Positions 1-7,572 are shown, counted from the first letter of the stretch. The stretch is 18,965 nucleotides of DNA from Flavobacteriaceae bacterium (GCA_018608735.1 JABAYZ010000276.1:1-18965), one strand, 5' to 3'. Numbers and translations: made by a program. Notes: generated by a model not told the origin, from the sequence alone.

Positions 1-503
1 CTCATCCCATCAGCACTTTCTGATGAAATTCTGTTTTTAACAGAATCTTTGGCCATCATATAATTGACCGTAATATGTTTTCCAACGTCTCTAATAAAAT
101 CTAAAAAGGAAAAATCTTTCATCCAGTCATAGTTATTGACAAGGACTGCAGCATTTTTTTCACCGTTATCAAAATTCAAAAAATGGGCAAGTTGGGTTTT
201 TATCGCTTTTTGATTGTGACGCAGTGTTTTTTCATCCAAAAAATTACGTTCAGTAGATTTTCCAGAGGGGTCTCCAATCATTCCAGTTGCACCGCCTACC
301 AATGCAAATGGCTTATGTCCACACTGTTGGTAATGTGCCAATAACATAATTGGAACAAGATTTCCAATGTGTAAAGAATCCGCTGTGGGGTCAAAACCCA
401 CATAAGCACATCTCATTTGCTCTAACAAATGGTCTTCTGCTCCGGGCATCACATCATGGATCATTCCTCTCCAACGTAAGACTTCAATAAAATTACTGGT
501 CAT
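1..503 (-). CDS. tyrS: Tyrosyl-tRNA synthetase, N-terminal part (runs off left edge)
   Basis: This gene encodes the enzyme that charges tRNA-Tyr with tyrosine in the cytoplasm. It begins with ATG at 503-501 and stays open to the window edge, giving about 167 residues, so the C-terminal half (KMSKS loop and tRNA-binding domain) is outside. The protein starts MTSNFIEVLRWRGM and shows the class I signature HIGN at residues 45-48, preceded by YVGFDPTADSL. A GGATGMIGDPSGKS segment follows, which is typical of bacterial TyrS. The gene is divergent from an SDR-family gene at 578. A TATCTTTG box lies about 20 bp upstream of the start. The reading frame is intact throughout the visible part, and identification is confident from these motifs. 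Confidence 0.96.
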   Translation of the reverse strand, partial: MTSNFIEVLRWRGMIHDVMPGAEDHLLEQMRCAYVGFDPTADSLHIGNLVPIMLLAHYQQCGHKPFALVGGATGMIGDPSGKSTERNFLDEKTLRHNQKAIKTQLAHFLNFDNGEKNAAVLVNNYDWMKDFSFLDFIRDVGKHITVNYMMAKDSVKNRISSESADGM

Positions 504-523
504 TAGTATATATTTAATTAAGA

Positions 524-531
524 CAAAGATA
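524..531 (-). promoter_or_regulatory. Putative -7 element of the tyrS promoter
   Basis: Read on the minus strand this is TATCTTTG, an exact match to the Bacteroidetes -7 consensus TAnnTTTG. It lies 20 bp upstream of the tyrS ATG, and a TTG triplet sits 16 bp further upstream as a possible -33 element. The assignment rests on pattern only. Confidence 0.45.
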
Positions 532-565
532 ACAGATTCATGAGTGACAAGAAAAGAAAAAATAG

Positions 566-573
566 TAATTTAG
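566..573 (+). promoter_or_regulatory. Possible -7 element for the SDR gene
   Basis: TAATTTAG matches TAnnTTTG at all but one fixed position and ends 4 bp before the ATG at 578. If used, it would give an almost leaderless transcript. No clear -33 TTG is seen, so this is a weak call. Confidence 0.22.
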
Positions 574-577
574 TGCT

Positions 578-1582
578 ATGATATTAGTTACTGGAGGTAC
601 TGGATTGGTGGGAAGCCATTTGTTGTTTGAGCTTACAACGTCTGAACAAAAAATTCGTGCCATTTATCGAACCAAAAAATCCATTGAAAAGGTAAAAACT
701 GTTTTTTCCTATTATACGGATAATGTAGACGACCAATTTAATAGAATCGAATGGCTAGAAGCAGATTTGAATAATCTTCCAAAACTCGCTGATGCATTTG
801 AGAATATAACTCACGTCTACCATTGTGCAGCTTTAATTTCATTTGACCCTAAAGATTATTACAAACTACGCAAAACTAATGTTACTGGAACTGCAAACAT
901 TGTAAATTTATGTGTGATTAATGCGATTGAGAAGTTATGTTATATGAGTTCTGTGGCCACACTAGGATTTGATCCTATTAAAATTACGGAGGAAACGACT
1001 TGGAATTCTGAAGGAAATCAAAGTGTTTATGCGATGACAAAACACGAAGCCGAAATGGAAGTTTGGCGTGGAGTTCAAGAAGGAGTTCCTAGTGTTATTG
1101 TAAATCCAGGTGTGATTTTAGGTCCTGGATTTTTTGACAGTGGAAGCGGACTCCTATTTAAGCTTGTTCATAAAGGGCTTAAATATATTACTAATGGGGT
1201 TTCTGGGTATGTAGGTGTTAGTGATGTTGTAAAAAGCATGCTATTGTTGATGCATAGCAGTCAAAAAAATGAACGCTATATTATGGTTGCTGAAAATCTT
1301 TCGTTTTTAGATTTAACAACTCTAATTTCAAACGCTTTCAAACAACCGCCTACCAAAAAAACTGCTACTAAGTGGATGCTTTCTATCGCCTGGCGATGGG
1401 ATTGGTTGAAACAGAAATTAACGGGAGGAAAAAGACAGCTTACAAAAAATTTATGCAAGTCCTTAAGCATAAAAAACTACTACAGTTCAGAGAAATTTTT
1501 AGAGGAGGAAAGCGCATTCAAATTTAAGCCTATTTCAGTTCTAATTCCTGAAGTGTGTCACCTTTTTTCGGAAGGGCTTTAA
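578..1582 (+). CDS. NAD-dependent epimerase/dehydratase (extended SDR)
   Basis: This is a cytoplasmic Rossmann-fold oxidoreductase of the extended short-chain dehydrogenase family. The substrate cannot be read from the sequence. The N-terminus MILVTGGTGLVGSHLL carries the GxxGxxG dinucleotide-binding motif at G6, G9 and G12. HCAALISF near residue 82 matches the NAA-like segment, and SSVA lies around residues 124-127. The catalytic YxxxK is Y151/K155 in SVYAMTKHE, followed by NPG and a GPG loop near 176-184. At 334 residues it has the usual family length. The gene is divergent from tyrS, and its last 53 bp overlap the 3' end of the convergent DUF4296 gene. The family call is firm. A dihydroflavonol-4-reductase-like or sugar epimerase role is equally possible. 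Confidence 0.9.
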   Translation: MILVTGGTGLVGSHLLFELTTSEQKIRAIYRTKKSIEKVKTVFSYYTDNVDDQFNRIEWLEADLNNLPKLADAFENITHVYHCAALISFDPKDYYKLRKTNVTGTANIVNLCVINAIEKLCYMSSVATLGFDPIKITEETTWNSEGNQSVYAMTKHEAEMEVWRGVQEGVPSVIVNPGVILGPGFFDSGSGLLFKLVHKGLKYITNGVSGYVGVSDVVKSMLLLMHSSQKNERYIMVAENLSFLDLTTLISNAFKQPPTKKTATKWMLSIAWRWDWLKQKLTGGKRQLTKNLCKSLSIKNYYSSEKFLEEESAFKFKPISVLIPEVCHLFSEGL

Positions 1583-2015
1583 ATTTAGCGTTTTTCATTT
1601 TTGGGTGTTTTAAACCCAAAGTATCTATTTTGGCTTGCTTACTTTTTTTTATAGAATCTTTAATTCGTTTTTGCGCTTTCAGCAAAGCCTCGTGTGTTGT
1701 TTTTTCAGCCGTCAATTTTTGCTCTAGTCTGTCATAAATGGATTTATAGGTGTCACTATTATAAGTGTAATATGCGTTACTCTCCGTAAATTGAATACTG
1801 TCAATATTATGTTTGTTGTAGACATATTCCTTAGGATTTTTGATGCTTTTTTCTAGCAATTTTTTATTAATTCCTTTTGCGGAATTTATAAGCATTATAT
1901 CATATAAAATGTCAACCATTTGGTCCTCTGAAATCAGATTAGATGGTTTTTTTACTGCTGATTTTCCACAGGATAAGCATAAAAAAGTAATCGCTATTAA
2001 AAGAATTGCTTTCAT
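1530..2015 (-). CDS. DUF4296 domain lipoprotein
   Basis: This is a 161-residue predicted lipoprotein of unknown function. The N-terminus MKAILLIAITFLCLSCGKS is a signal peptide ending in a lipobox (LSC-G) with the lipidated cysteine at residue 16. The body (about residues 27-110) contains MVDILYDIMLINSAKG and a YYTYNSDTYKSIYDRLE segment, which I recognise as the Bacteroidetes DUF4296 domain. A lysine-rich tail of about 50 residues follows. The start codon overlaps the dihydroorotase stop codon (shared ATGA at 2015-2012), so the two are probably translationally coupled in one operon. The 3' end overlaps the convergent SDR gene by 53 bp. It is likely anchored in the periplasm or outer membrane, but no role can be assigned. 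Confidence 0.88.
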   Translation of the reverse strand: MKAILLIAITFLCLSCGKSAVKKPSNLISEDQMVDILYDIMLINSAKGINKKLLEKSIKNPKEYVYNKHNIDSIQFTESNAYYTYNSDTYKSIYDRLEQKLTAEKTTHEALLKAQKRIKDSIKKSKQAKIDTLGLKHPKMKNAKFKALPKKGDTLQELELK

Positions 2016-3358
2016 CTATCAAAAGTTAAACGCATAGCTGCGTTATGATTTGTAAAGTGTGCATTATCATACACAATAGTACCGTTTAATATTGTGTGTG
2101 TAATACGAGATTTGAAAGTAGAACCTTCAAAAGGTGACCAGCCACATTTATACAAAATATTGGCTTTGTTTACGGTCCAAGGATTGTTTGGATTTACGAG
2201 GACTAAATCTGCAAAATACCCTTCTCTGATATAGCCTCTTTTCTCGATTTGAAATAAAATTGCGGGATTATGGCACATTTTTTCGACCATTTTTTCAATC
2301 GATATTTTCCCATTATGGTAGGCTTCCATCATGGCTACCAAAGCATGTTGAACTAAAGGCCCCCCCGATGGTGCCTTCATATAAGTGTTTGATTTTTCCT
2401 CAAAAGTATGTGGCGCATGATCCGTAGCAATGACATCTATTTTATCATTCAAAAGTGCTTTCCATAAGGCCTCTCTATCATTGGTGGATTTTACGGCAGG
2501 GTTCCATTTAATGAATGTTCCCTTTTTATCATAATCTTCATCGGAAAACCAAAGGTGATGCACGCATACTTCTGCGGTAATTTTTTTTTCTTTAAGGGGT
2601 TTTTTATTAGAAAATAACGCAGTCTCTTTTGCGGTAGACAGATGAAAAACGTGTAAACGAGCGCCTGTTTTTTTGGCAAGCTTAATCGCTTTTGAAGACG
2701 AAATATAGCAGGCTTCTGCACTTCGAATCTCTGGATGACATTTCATAGGGATGTCCTCTCCATAGGTTTCGAGATACTTAGCAGTGTTTTGTTTAATTGT
2801 GGCTTCATCTTCACAGTGAACCGAAATTAATAAATCTGTACTTTTAAATATTTTTTCGAGAACTTCTGGGTTATCAACCAGCATATTTCCTGTTGAAGAC
2901 CCTAAAAACAACTTAAGCCCAGCAACTTTTTGTGAATCTACTTTTAGAATTTCTTCTAAGTTATCATTTGTACCACCAAACATAAATGAATAGTTTGCAG
3001 AGGAGGTTTCCGCTGCTATCTGAAATTTATCTTCTAATTTTTCAATGGTTGTGGCCTGCGGAATGGTATTTGGCATTTCGATAAAAGAGGTGATCCCTCC
3101 TGCAATAGCTGCTCGAGATTCGGTTTCAATTGTGGCCTTGTGGGTCAAACCTGGCTCTCTAAAGTGAACTTGATCGTCAATAACACCTGGAATAAGGAAA
3201 TTATTTTCGGCATCAATGATCGTAACATTTGAGTTTTTGACGCTGATAGAGCTAGAGATTTCTTTGATATATTGATCCTCAATTAACACATCGCCTTCGA
3301 AGATTTTCCCTTCATTGACAATACGAGCATTTTTTATGAGTGTGGTTTTTTTGTGCAT
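2012..3358 (-). CDS. pyrC: Dihydroorotase (amidohydrolase family, class I-like)
   Basis: The family interconverts N-carbamoyl-aspartate and dihydroorotate in pyrimidine synthesis, in the cytoplasm. At 448 residues it fits the long, class I-like dihydroorotase type. Visible motifs are DDQVHFREPG at 61-70, the candidate carboxylated lysine K149 in GLKLFLGSS, H181 (ISVHCEDE), H236 and H239 (RLHVFHLS), and the catalytic aspartate D313 in ATDHAPH. In classical enzymes the first motif reads DxHxH. Here the first metal-binding histidine is replaced by Q63 and only H65 remains. I recall this variant as common in Bacteroidetes homologues. The start abuts the upstream mannosyltransferase stop with no gap, and the stop overlaps the DUF4296 start. 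If the substitution impairs metal binding, this may be a non-catalytic or divergent homologue. Confidence 0.88.
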   Translation of the reverse strand: MHKKTTLIKNARIVNEGKIFEGDVLIEDQYIKEISSSISVKNSNVTIIDAENNFLIPGVIDDQVHFREPGLTHKATIETESRAAIAGGITSFIEMPNTIPQATTIEKLEDKFQIAAETSSANYSFMFGGTNDNLEEILKVDSQKVAGLKLFLGSSTGNMLVDNPEVLEKIFKSTDLLISVHCEDEATIKQNTAKYLETYGEDIPMKCHPEIRSAEACYISSSKAIKLAKKTGARLHVFHLSTAKETALFSNKKPLKEKKITAEVCVHHLWFSDEDYDKKGTFIKWNPAVKSTNDREALWKALLNDKIDVIATDHAPHTFEEKSNTYMKAPSGGPLVQHALVAMMEAYHNGKISIEKMVEKMCHNPAILFQIEKRGYIREGYFADLVLVNPNNPWTVNKANILYKCGWSPFEGSTFKSRITHTILNGTIVYDNAHFTNHNAAMRLTFDR

Positions 3359-4084
3359 TTATGAGCTTCCTAAAATTGTTTTTAATCGCATTGTTATGAC
3401 TCCTAGTATTGCTTCTTTTATGATGCCTTTGCTAAGCTTAGAAACCCCATGGAGTCGATCGGTAAAGATAATTGGGATTTCTTTGATAATAAAGTTTTTT
3501 TTATGCGCAGTATATTTCATTTCAATTTGAAAAGCATAGCCTACAAATTTAATGGTATCTAAATCAATTGTTTCCAGTACTATTCGCTTATAACAGACAA
3601 AACCAGCAGTAGGATCGAGCACTTTCATCCCTGTAATTAGACGTACATATATAGAGGCAACGTATGATAATATAATCCTTGACAACGGCCAATTAACAAC
3701 ATTCACGCCTTTTATATAGCGAGATCCAACGGCCACATCGGCATTTTGCACTTTACAGGCGTCGTATAGACGCTGAAGGTCTTTTGGATTATGGGAAAAA
3801 TCGGCGTCCATTTCAAAAATAAACTCATAATTTCGACTCAAACACCATTTGAAACCTTCAACATAAGCGGTTCCTAAACCGAGTTTTCCTGTGCGTTTGA
3901 GTAAAAAGAGCCGATCGGCATATTGGAGCTGAAGCGCCTCAACTTTTTGAGCTGTTTGATCTGGTGAATCATCGTCTACAACCAAGACATGTACCGCATT
4001 ATATTGTGTAAATACTGCACTTATAATAGATTCTATATTTTCAACCTCATTATAAGTTGGTATAATGACAATAGCGTCTTGCAT
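3359..4084 (-). CDS. Polyprenol-phosphate mannosyltransferase-like GT2 enzyme
   Basis: This is a family 2 glycosyltransferase resembling dolichol-phosphate mannose synthase. Such enzymes transfer a sugar from a nucleotide donor to a polyprenyl phosphate on the cytoplasmic face of the membrane. The 241 residues begin AIVIIPTYNEVENI, then VVDDDSPDQT (D37-D39) for nucleotide binding and the metal-binding DAD at 93-95 in EMDADFSHNP. VGSRY follows, and FTDRLHGVSKLS near the C-terminus corresponds to the conserved acceptor-loop region. No C-terminal membrane domain is present, as in the short bacterial and DPM1-type enzymes. It is the first gene of a three-gene minus-strand operon with dihydroorotase and the DUF4296 lipoprotein, directly abutting the former. 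Sugar specificity (mannose or glucose) is not certain from sequence. Confidence 0.9.
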   Translation of the reverse strand: MQDAIVIIPTYNEVENIESIISAVFTQYNAVHVLVVDDDSPDQTAQKVEALQLQYADRLFLLKRTGKLGLGTAYVEGFKWCLSRNYEFIFEMDADFSHNPKDLQRLYDACKVQNADVAVGSRYIKGVNVVNWPLSRIILSYVASIYVRLITGMKVLDPTAGFVCYKRIVLETIDLDTIKFVGYAFQIEMKYTAHKKNFIIKEIPIIFTDRLHGVSKLSKGIIKEAILGVITMRLKTILGSS

Positions 4085-4101
4085 TGGGTAGAAATTTTTA
4101 A

Positions 4102-4109
4102 CAAAAGTA
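4102..4109 (-). promoter_or_regulatory. Putative -7 element for the glycosyltransferase-pyrC operon
   Basis: The minus-strand reading TACTTTTG is an exact TAnnTTTG match located 17 bp upstream of the ATG at 4084. No obvious -33 TTG is present. It sits back to back with the +-strand box at 4148-4155 in a 74-bp divergent intergenic region. Confidence 0.45.
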
Positions 4110-4147
4110 AGTTATTTTTTGCGGACTCTTTTTATAAATATTCTTCA

Positions 4148-4155
4148 TAGCTTTG
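4148..4155 (+). promoter_or_regulatory. Putative -7 element for the DUF4271-hemD operon
   Basis: TAGCTTTG is an exact TAnnTTTG match. Its G lies 3 bp before the ATG at 4159, so transcription would start at or next to the start codon. The TTG inside this box (4153) is an open-frame start candidate but would lie within the promoter. This argues for ATG 4159 as the start and for a leaderless or near-leaderless mRNA. Confidence 0.48.
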
Positions 4156-4158
4156 TGT

Positions 4159-4812
4159 ATGCTTAGAGAAGTTCTATTTAACGATTTGTACACCATAATT
4201 ATTGTCATTAGTCTCACAATGATCGTATGCGCTAAGCTCATAAACAGCAACCGGTTTTCTGATTTTCTAAGGCTCATTGGAACTACAAATTATTTGAGAA
4301 TTTATTTTAAAGACCATAAGTTTTTTGACCCCTTTGATGTTGTACTATTTTTGAACTTCTGCATAAATGCGGCGCTGATTAGTGTACTTACCTACACAAT
4401 CTTCATCCAGGACATTGACATAAATTACTTGTTATTTTTAAAGTTGGCTTTACTATTTGGCGGAGGGGTTTTGATAAGAATTTTAATAAAGTTAGGAATA
4501 GGTCTAGTATTTGACATCAAAATTTTGTTTAATAGTTATGTGTTTCAACAGCTTAGTTTTTTAAATTATTTAGGGATGATATTACTTCCTTTAAATGCTT
4601 TACTGATTTATGGAGCACCCGCTAACAGTAATTTATTGGTCCTCATTTTAGCTATTTCTGGTTTAATTTTAGGCGTTGGTTTTTTAAAAACATTTAAATC
4701 TTATCAAAATTTACTTATCAATAATTTGTTTTATTTTATTTTGTATCTTTGCACTCTCGAAATTGGGCCATATATAATATTGTATGCGCTTTTTCCATTG
4801 GATATAAACTAA
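4159..4812 (+). CDS. DUF4271 integral membrane protein
   Basis: This is a multi-pass inner-membrane protein of unknown function, 217 residues from the ATG at 4159. The frame is open back to a TTG at 4153, but that codon lies inside a good promoter box, so I prefer the ATG. The sequence has about five to six hydrophobic segments (near residues 9-24, 55-75, 85-110, 128-150, 155-172 and 185-213). It ends with the pattern LFYFILYLCTLEIGPYIILY, which I recognise as the conserved C-terminus of the Bacteroidetes DUF4271 family. It lies 20 bp upstream of hemD and is probably co-transcribed with it, a pairing I recall from other flavobacterial genomes. A functional link to heme synthesis is only an inference from that pairing. 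Confidence 0.87.
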   Translation: MLREVLFNDLYTIIIVISLTMIVCAKLINSNRFSDFLRLIGTTNYLRIYFKDHKFFDPFDVVLFLNFCINAALISVLTYTIFIQDIDINYLLFLKLALLFGGGVLIRILIKLGIGLVFDIKILFNSYVFQQLSFLNYLGMILLPLNALLIYGAPANSNLLVLILAISGLILGVGFLKTFKSYQNLLINNLFYFILYLCTLEIGPYIILYALFPLDIN

Positions 4813-4832
4813 CCCTCTAGAGTAATTGATCT

Positions 4833-5579
4833 ATGAAAGTAAAAACCATTTTGGTGTCTCAACCTGAACCAAAAGTTGAAAACTCTCCTTATTTTGATTT
4901 ACAGGAAAGACAAAAAGTAAAAATTGATTTCCGTCCCTTTATTCATGTTGAAGGGGTTACTGCAAGAGAAGTTCGATTACAAAAAGTTGATTTTACCAGC
5001 TACTCTGCAATAATCATGACGAGTAGAAATGCGATTGACCACTTTTTTAGAGTCGCAGAAGAAATGCGATTTAAAGTGCCTGATAGCATGAAGTATTTTT
5101 GTCAGTCGGAAGCAGTAGCTTTTTATTTACAAAAATATGTCGTTTACCGCAAACGAAAGATTTATGTAGGGAAGCGTAATTTCGCCGATTTGTCTCCATT
5201 AATAAAAAAATATAAAGACGAGCGATTTTTATTACCGTCTTCAGATAAATTAAAACCTATTGTTCCAATAATACTCGACGAGCTTGGTGTTAAATGGAAA
5301 CAAGCCGTGTTTTATAATACTGTGATCAGCGACTTATCTGACTTAGCAGATGTGTATTATGACATCTTAGTCTTTTTTAGTCCATCTGGGATTGATTCTT
5401 TATTTCACAATTTTCCTAACTTCAAACAAAATGATACCCGTATCGCTGTTTTTGGAAACACTACCGTTAAAGCCGTTGAAAATAAAGGACTACGTGTAGA
5501 TATTTCTGCACCAACTACAGAGATGCCCTCGATGACTATGGCGTTGAATAAATACATTCAAAACGTTAATAAGAAATAA
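4833..5579 (+). CDS. hemD: Uroporphyrinogen-III synthase
   Basis: This cytoplasmic enzyme cyclises hydroxymethylbilane and inverts ring D to give uroporphyrinogen III in heme and siroheme synthesis. The 248-residue length is normal. The two-lobed HemD pattern is visible: IIMTSRNAIDHFF near residues 60-72 in the first lobe, an FLLPSSDK segment near 132, and VFFSPSGIDSLFHNF near 180-194 in the second. The family is poorly conserved, so these serine-containing loops are the main diagnostic features. The gene follows the DUF4271 gene by 20 bp and is the last gene before a strong intrinsic terminator. No frame disruption is seen. Confidence 0.88.
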   Translation: MKVKTILVSQPEPKVENSPYFDLQERQKVKIDFRPFIHVEGVTAREVRLQKVDFTSYSAIIMTSRNAIDHFFRVAEEMRFKVPDSMKYFCQSEAVAFYLQKYVVYRKRKIYVGKRNFADLSPLIKKYKDERFLLPSSDKLKPIVPIILDELGVKWKQAVFYNTVISDLSDLADVYYDILVFFSPSGIDSLFHNFPNFKQNDTRIAVFGNTTVKAVENKGLRVDISAPTTEMPSMTMALNKYIQNVNKK

Positions 5580-5602
5580 CATTTTTGAATCGTACACAAG
5601 CC

Positions 5603-5633
5603 AAAGCCTACTCGATGAGTGGGCTTTTTTTTT
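5603..5633 (+). terminator. Rho-independent terminator after hemD
   Basis: An 11-bp stem pairs 5603-5613 with 5617-5627 around a GAT loop. All pairs are Watson-Crick except one T-G wobble (5609/5621). A run of nine T (5625-5633) follows. The opposite strand has no T tract after the hairpin, so it works only for the + strand, closing the DUF4271-hemD unit 23 bp after the hemD stop. Confidence 0.9.
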
Positions 5634-5657
5634 GTATATAACTCAACGCTTAGACCT

Positions 5658-6365
5658 CTAAAATAATTTCTTTTTAAGCTTCCTTAGCCTAGTTGAAGAT
5701 ACGCCCCACAAAAGAAACCCACTCATTACAGTGATCAATCCTAGAAGAGAAAAGGCTCTTAAGACTATTGTATTAAAATTATCGCGGGACTGGTAGTCCA
5801 TCGTGTGGGTCATCCATAAAAAATCGAACCATCTCCAATCTCTGTGGCGTACGGTCTGAAACGCCCCGTCGGCATAAGAAACATAGGCCGTTATGGCATC
5901 TGGATGGGTGTAATTAATAGCATATGCAGGGAGGGGTCTACCCCGATATTCATGATGTGCATCTGTGGAGTGAATCACATCAACAGATAAAACTTCGAGT
6001 TCTGGAATCATGTTTTGACTCGCCACATAAAGGGCTTCTTCTTTGGATATACCATTACGTTTTTGAGAAGAATAGGCATTGTAAAGGGTTGTGCCATTAA
6101 TCCAATAGTGGGGCACACCATTCAAATCTCGAAGCGAAATATAGTGAATATTGAGCTCTGAAAATGCATCATTAGGCGCTAACAAGTTAGAAAACGCAAG
6201 GGGATTAGGTTCTATCCTGTACGCATCACCATGAATTTCATCAATATCCGTCCAACTAAAATAAAGCCCACTAACTGTCCAAAAAATAAACTGGACCCCT
6301 AAAAACAGGCCTAAGTAACGGTGGGATTTACGGATGTATCCTTGTGTTCTCCGATTTAGTGCCAA
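5658..6365 (-). CDS. PepSY-domain membrane protein (TTG start)
   Basis: This is a 235-residue membrane protein with one membrane segment near each end (about residues 17-38 and 203-223) and a periplasmic PepSY-type domain between them. Typical features are RKSHRYLGLFLGVQFIFWTVSGLYFSW at the N-terminal helix, and GISKEEALYVA plus THPDAITAYVSYADG in the loop. The segment WMTHTMDYQSRDNFN precedes the last helix, whose MSGFLLW pattern is typical of the family. The only plausible start is TTG at 6365-6363, because no early ATG exists and the frame closes shortly upstream. It lies 10 bp after the zinc-ribbon gene stop and probably shares its transcript. PepSY proteins of this shape often accompany iron or copper handling, but no function is proven here. 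Confidence 0.84.
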   Translation of the reverse strand: MALNRRTQGYIRKSHRYLGLFLGVQFIFWTVSGLYFSWTDIDEIHGDAYRIEPNPLAFSNLLAPNDAFSELNIHYISLRDLNGVPHYWINGTTLYNAYSSQKRNGISKEEALYVASQNMIPELEVLSVDVIHSTDAHHEYRGRPLPAYAINYTHPDAITAYVSYADGAFQTVRHRDWRWFDFLWMTHTMDYQSRDNFNTIVLRAFSLLGLITVMSGFLLWGVSSTRLRKLKKKLF

Positions 6366-6375
6366 GTATTTATTA

Positions 6376-6567
6376 TTATATATTACAACTCATATCGTCA
6401 CCACAACACATCGGCGACTTGATTTTACCTTCGCACGTTGGACATTTAGACACTTGAACTTGAGACCCATCAGGCAAATCAATTGTCCCATTTTCTAAAG
6501 GTACATCACAGTTTCCACAAGTGGCTTTAACAGCCATTCCACATTGTTTACATTCGTAAGTATTCAT
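6376..6567 (-). CDS. Small zinc-ribbon protein, 63 aa
   Basis: This is a short cytoplasmic protein of unknown function, rich in cysteine pairs: CKQC at residues 6-9, CGNC at 17-20, CPTCEGK near 42-48 and CC at 54-55, plus a final C near 61. The two leading CxxC pairs look like a rubredoxin or zinc-ribbon knuckle. The C-terminal KSPMCCGDDMSCNI could provide a second metal site. The gene lies between an antiporter gene (45 bp upstream) and the PepSY gene (10 bp downstream) on the same strand. I recall similar small cysteine proteins in flavobacteria but no assigned function. A metal-binding role is inferred from the cysteines only. Confidence 0.82.
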   Translation of the reverse strand: MNTYECKQCGMAVKATCGNCDVPLENGTIDLPDGSQVQVSKCPTCEGKIKSPMCCGDDMSCNI

Positions 6568-6612
6568 CGTTTTAAGTTTTAAGTTATTATGTAATTAAAA
6601 TTTATTTTAAGT

Positions 6613-7548
6613 TCAAGAAAATGCGACATAAATAAAAACACCATACAGAAATACCAGCAAAAGTCCTTCTGTTTTTTTAATTTGATGGCGTTTTAACACT
6701 AATGCTAAAGGTAATAAAAGTCCAGCAAATACTAGCATCCATATAATGTCTCTGGAAAGAATTTCTGGATCTTCGACACTAATAGGTTTAATCATCGCTG
6801 TGAGTCCTAGAACCGAACCAATATTAAAAATATTTGAGCCAATTAAATTCCCTAAAGAGATTGCTTTTTCTTTTCGAAGCACAGCAATGACTGATGCAGC
6901 GAGCTCAGGAATACTAGTACCGACCGCAATTATGGATACCGAAATAACCGCTTCGCTGACGCCTATGGCTTGAGCAACCACAACCGCGCCATCAACTAGC
7001 CATTTGGCACCAAAATATAGCGTAACACCTCCTATAATTAACCATATTATAATTTTGAAATTTGAGGTGGACGTCAGGTCATCAATAGATTCGTCGTCTT
7101 CAATAGCCTCAGATTTTTTTAGCAAATAGATAACGAATAGGATTAAACTGATAAACAGAACCGCTCCTTCAACGGCGTCAAGTTGATTGTCATTACTTAA
7201 AAAATAATAAAAGGCAAGTGAAAAAATAATCAGGGCAGGCCAATTAAATTTATAAAAAGATTTGTCAATATAGATTGTACCAATCAGGGCAGTAATGCCA
7301 AGAACCATTCCTATGTTAGCAATATTGGACCCCACAACATTGTTTATCGCAATGGAGGGCAACCCGTTCAATGCAGCGTTTAAACTAACTAAAAGTTCAG
7401 GAAGAGAGGTTGCAAAGGATACTACAGTAAGCCCAATAACCATTTTGGAAACATTGAGCTTCAAAGAGAGCGCAACAGAAGCACGTACCAAGAATTCACC
7501 TCCTATAACCAGAAGGCCAAATCCAAGTAGCATCAAAACAATATCCAT
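6613..7548 (-). CDS. Na+/Ca2+ exchanger-type antiporter (CaCA family)
   Basis: This inner-membrane cation antiporter probably exports calcium in exchange for sodium or protons, like E. coli YrbG. The 311 residues show the internal duplication of the family. The first alpha repeat has ATSLPE at 46-51 and GSNIANIG at 73-80. The second has GTSIPE at 210-215 and GSNIFNIG at 237-244. The acidic residues E51 and E215 are the expected ion ligands. About ten hydrophobic helices flank an acidic cytoplasmic loop (about 146-160). It is the first gene of a minus-strand group with the zinc-ribbon and PepSY genes. AAAAGGATT just before the ATG is the nearest thing to a Shine-Dalgarno sequence here. Confidence 0.93.
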   Translation of the reverse strand: MDIVLMLLGFGLLVIGGEFLVRASVALSLKLNVSKMVIGLTVVSFATSLPELLVSLNAALNGLPSIAINNVVGSNIANIGMVLGITALIGTIYIDKSFYKFNWPALIIFSLAFYYFLSNDNQLDAVEGAVLFISLILFVIYLLKKSEAIEDDESIDDLTSTSNFKIIIWLIIGGVTLYFGAKWLVDGAVVVAQAIGVSEAVISVSIIAVGTSIPELAASVIAVLRKEKAISLGNLIGSNIFNIGSVLGLTAMIKPISVEDPEILSRDIIWMLVFAGLLLPLALVLKRHQIKKTEGLLLVFLYGVFIYVAFS

Positions 7549-7564
7549 AATCCTTTTTTTTTAA

Positions 7565-7572
7565 CGAAGATA
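7565..7572 (-). promoter_or_regulatory. Possible -7 element for the antiporter gene
   Basis: The minus-strand reading TATCTTCG differs from TAnnTTTG at one fixed position and lies 16 bp upstream of the ATG at 7548. No -33 element is evident. Confidence 0.22.

Noticed and set aside
4153..4158. TTG start for the DUF4271 protein
   Set aside because: The codon lies inside an exact TAnnTTTG promoter box, and an ATG follows two codons later.
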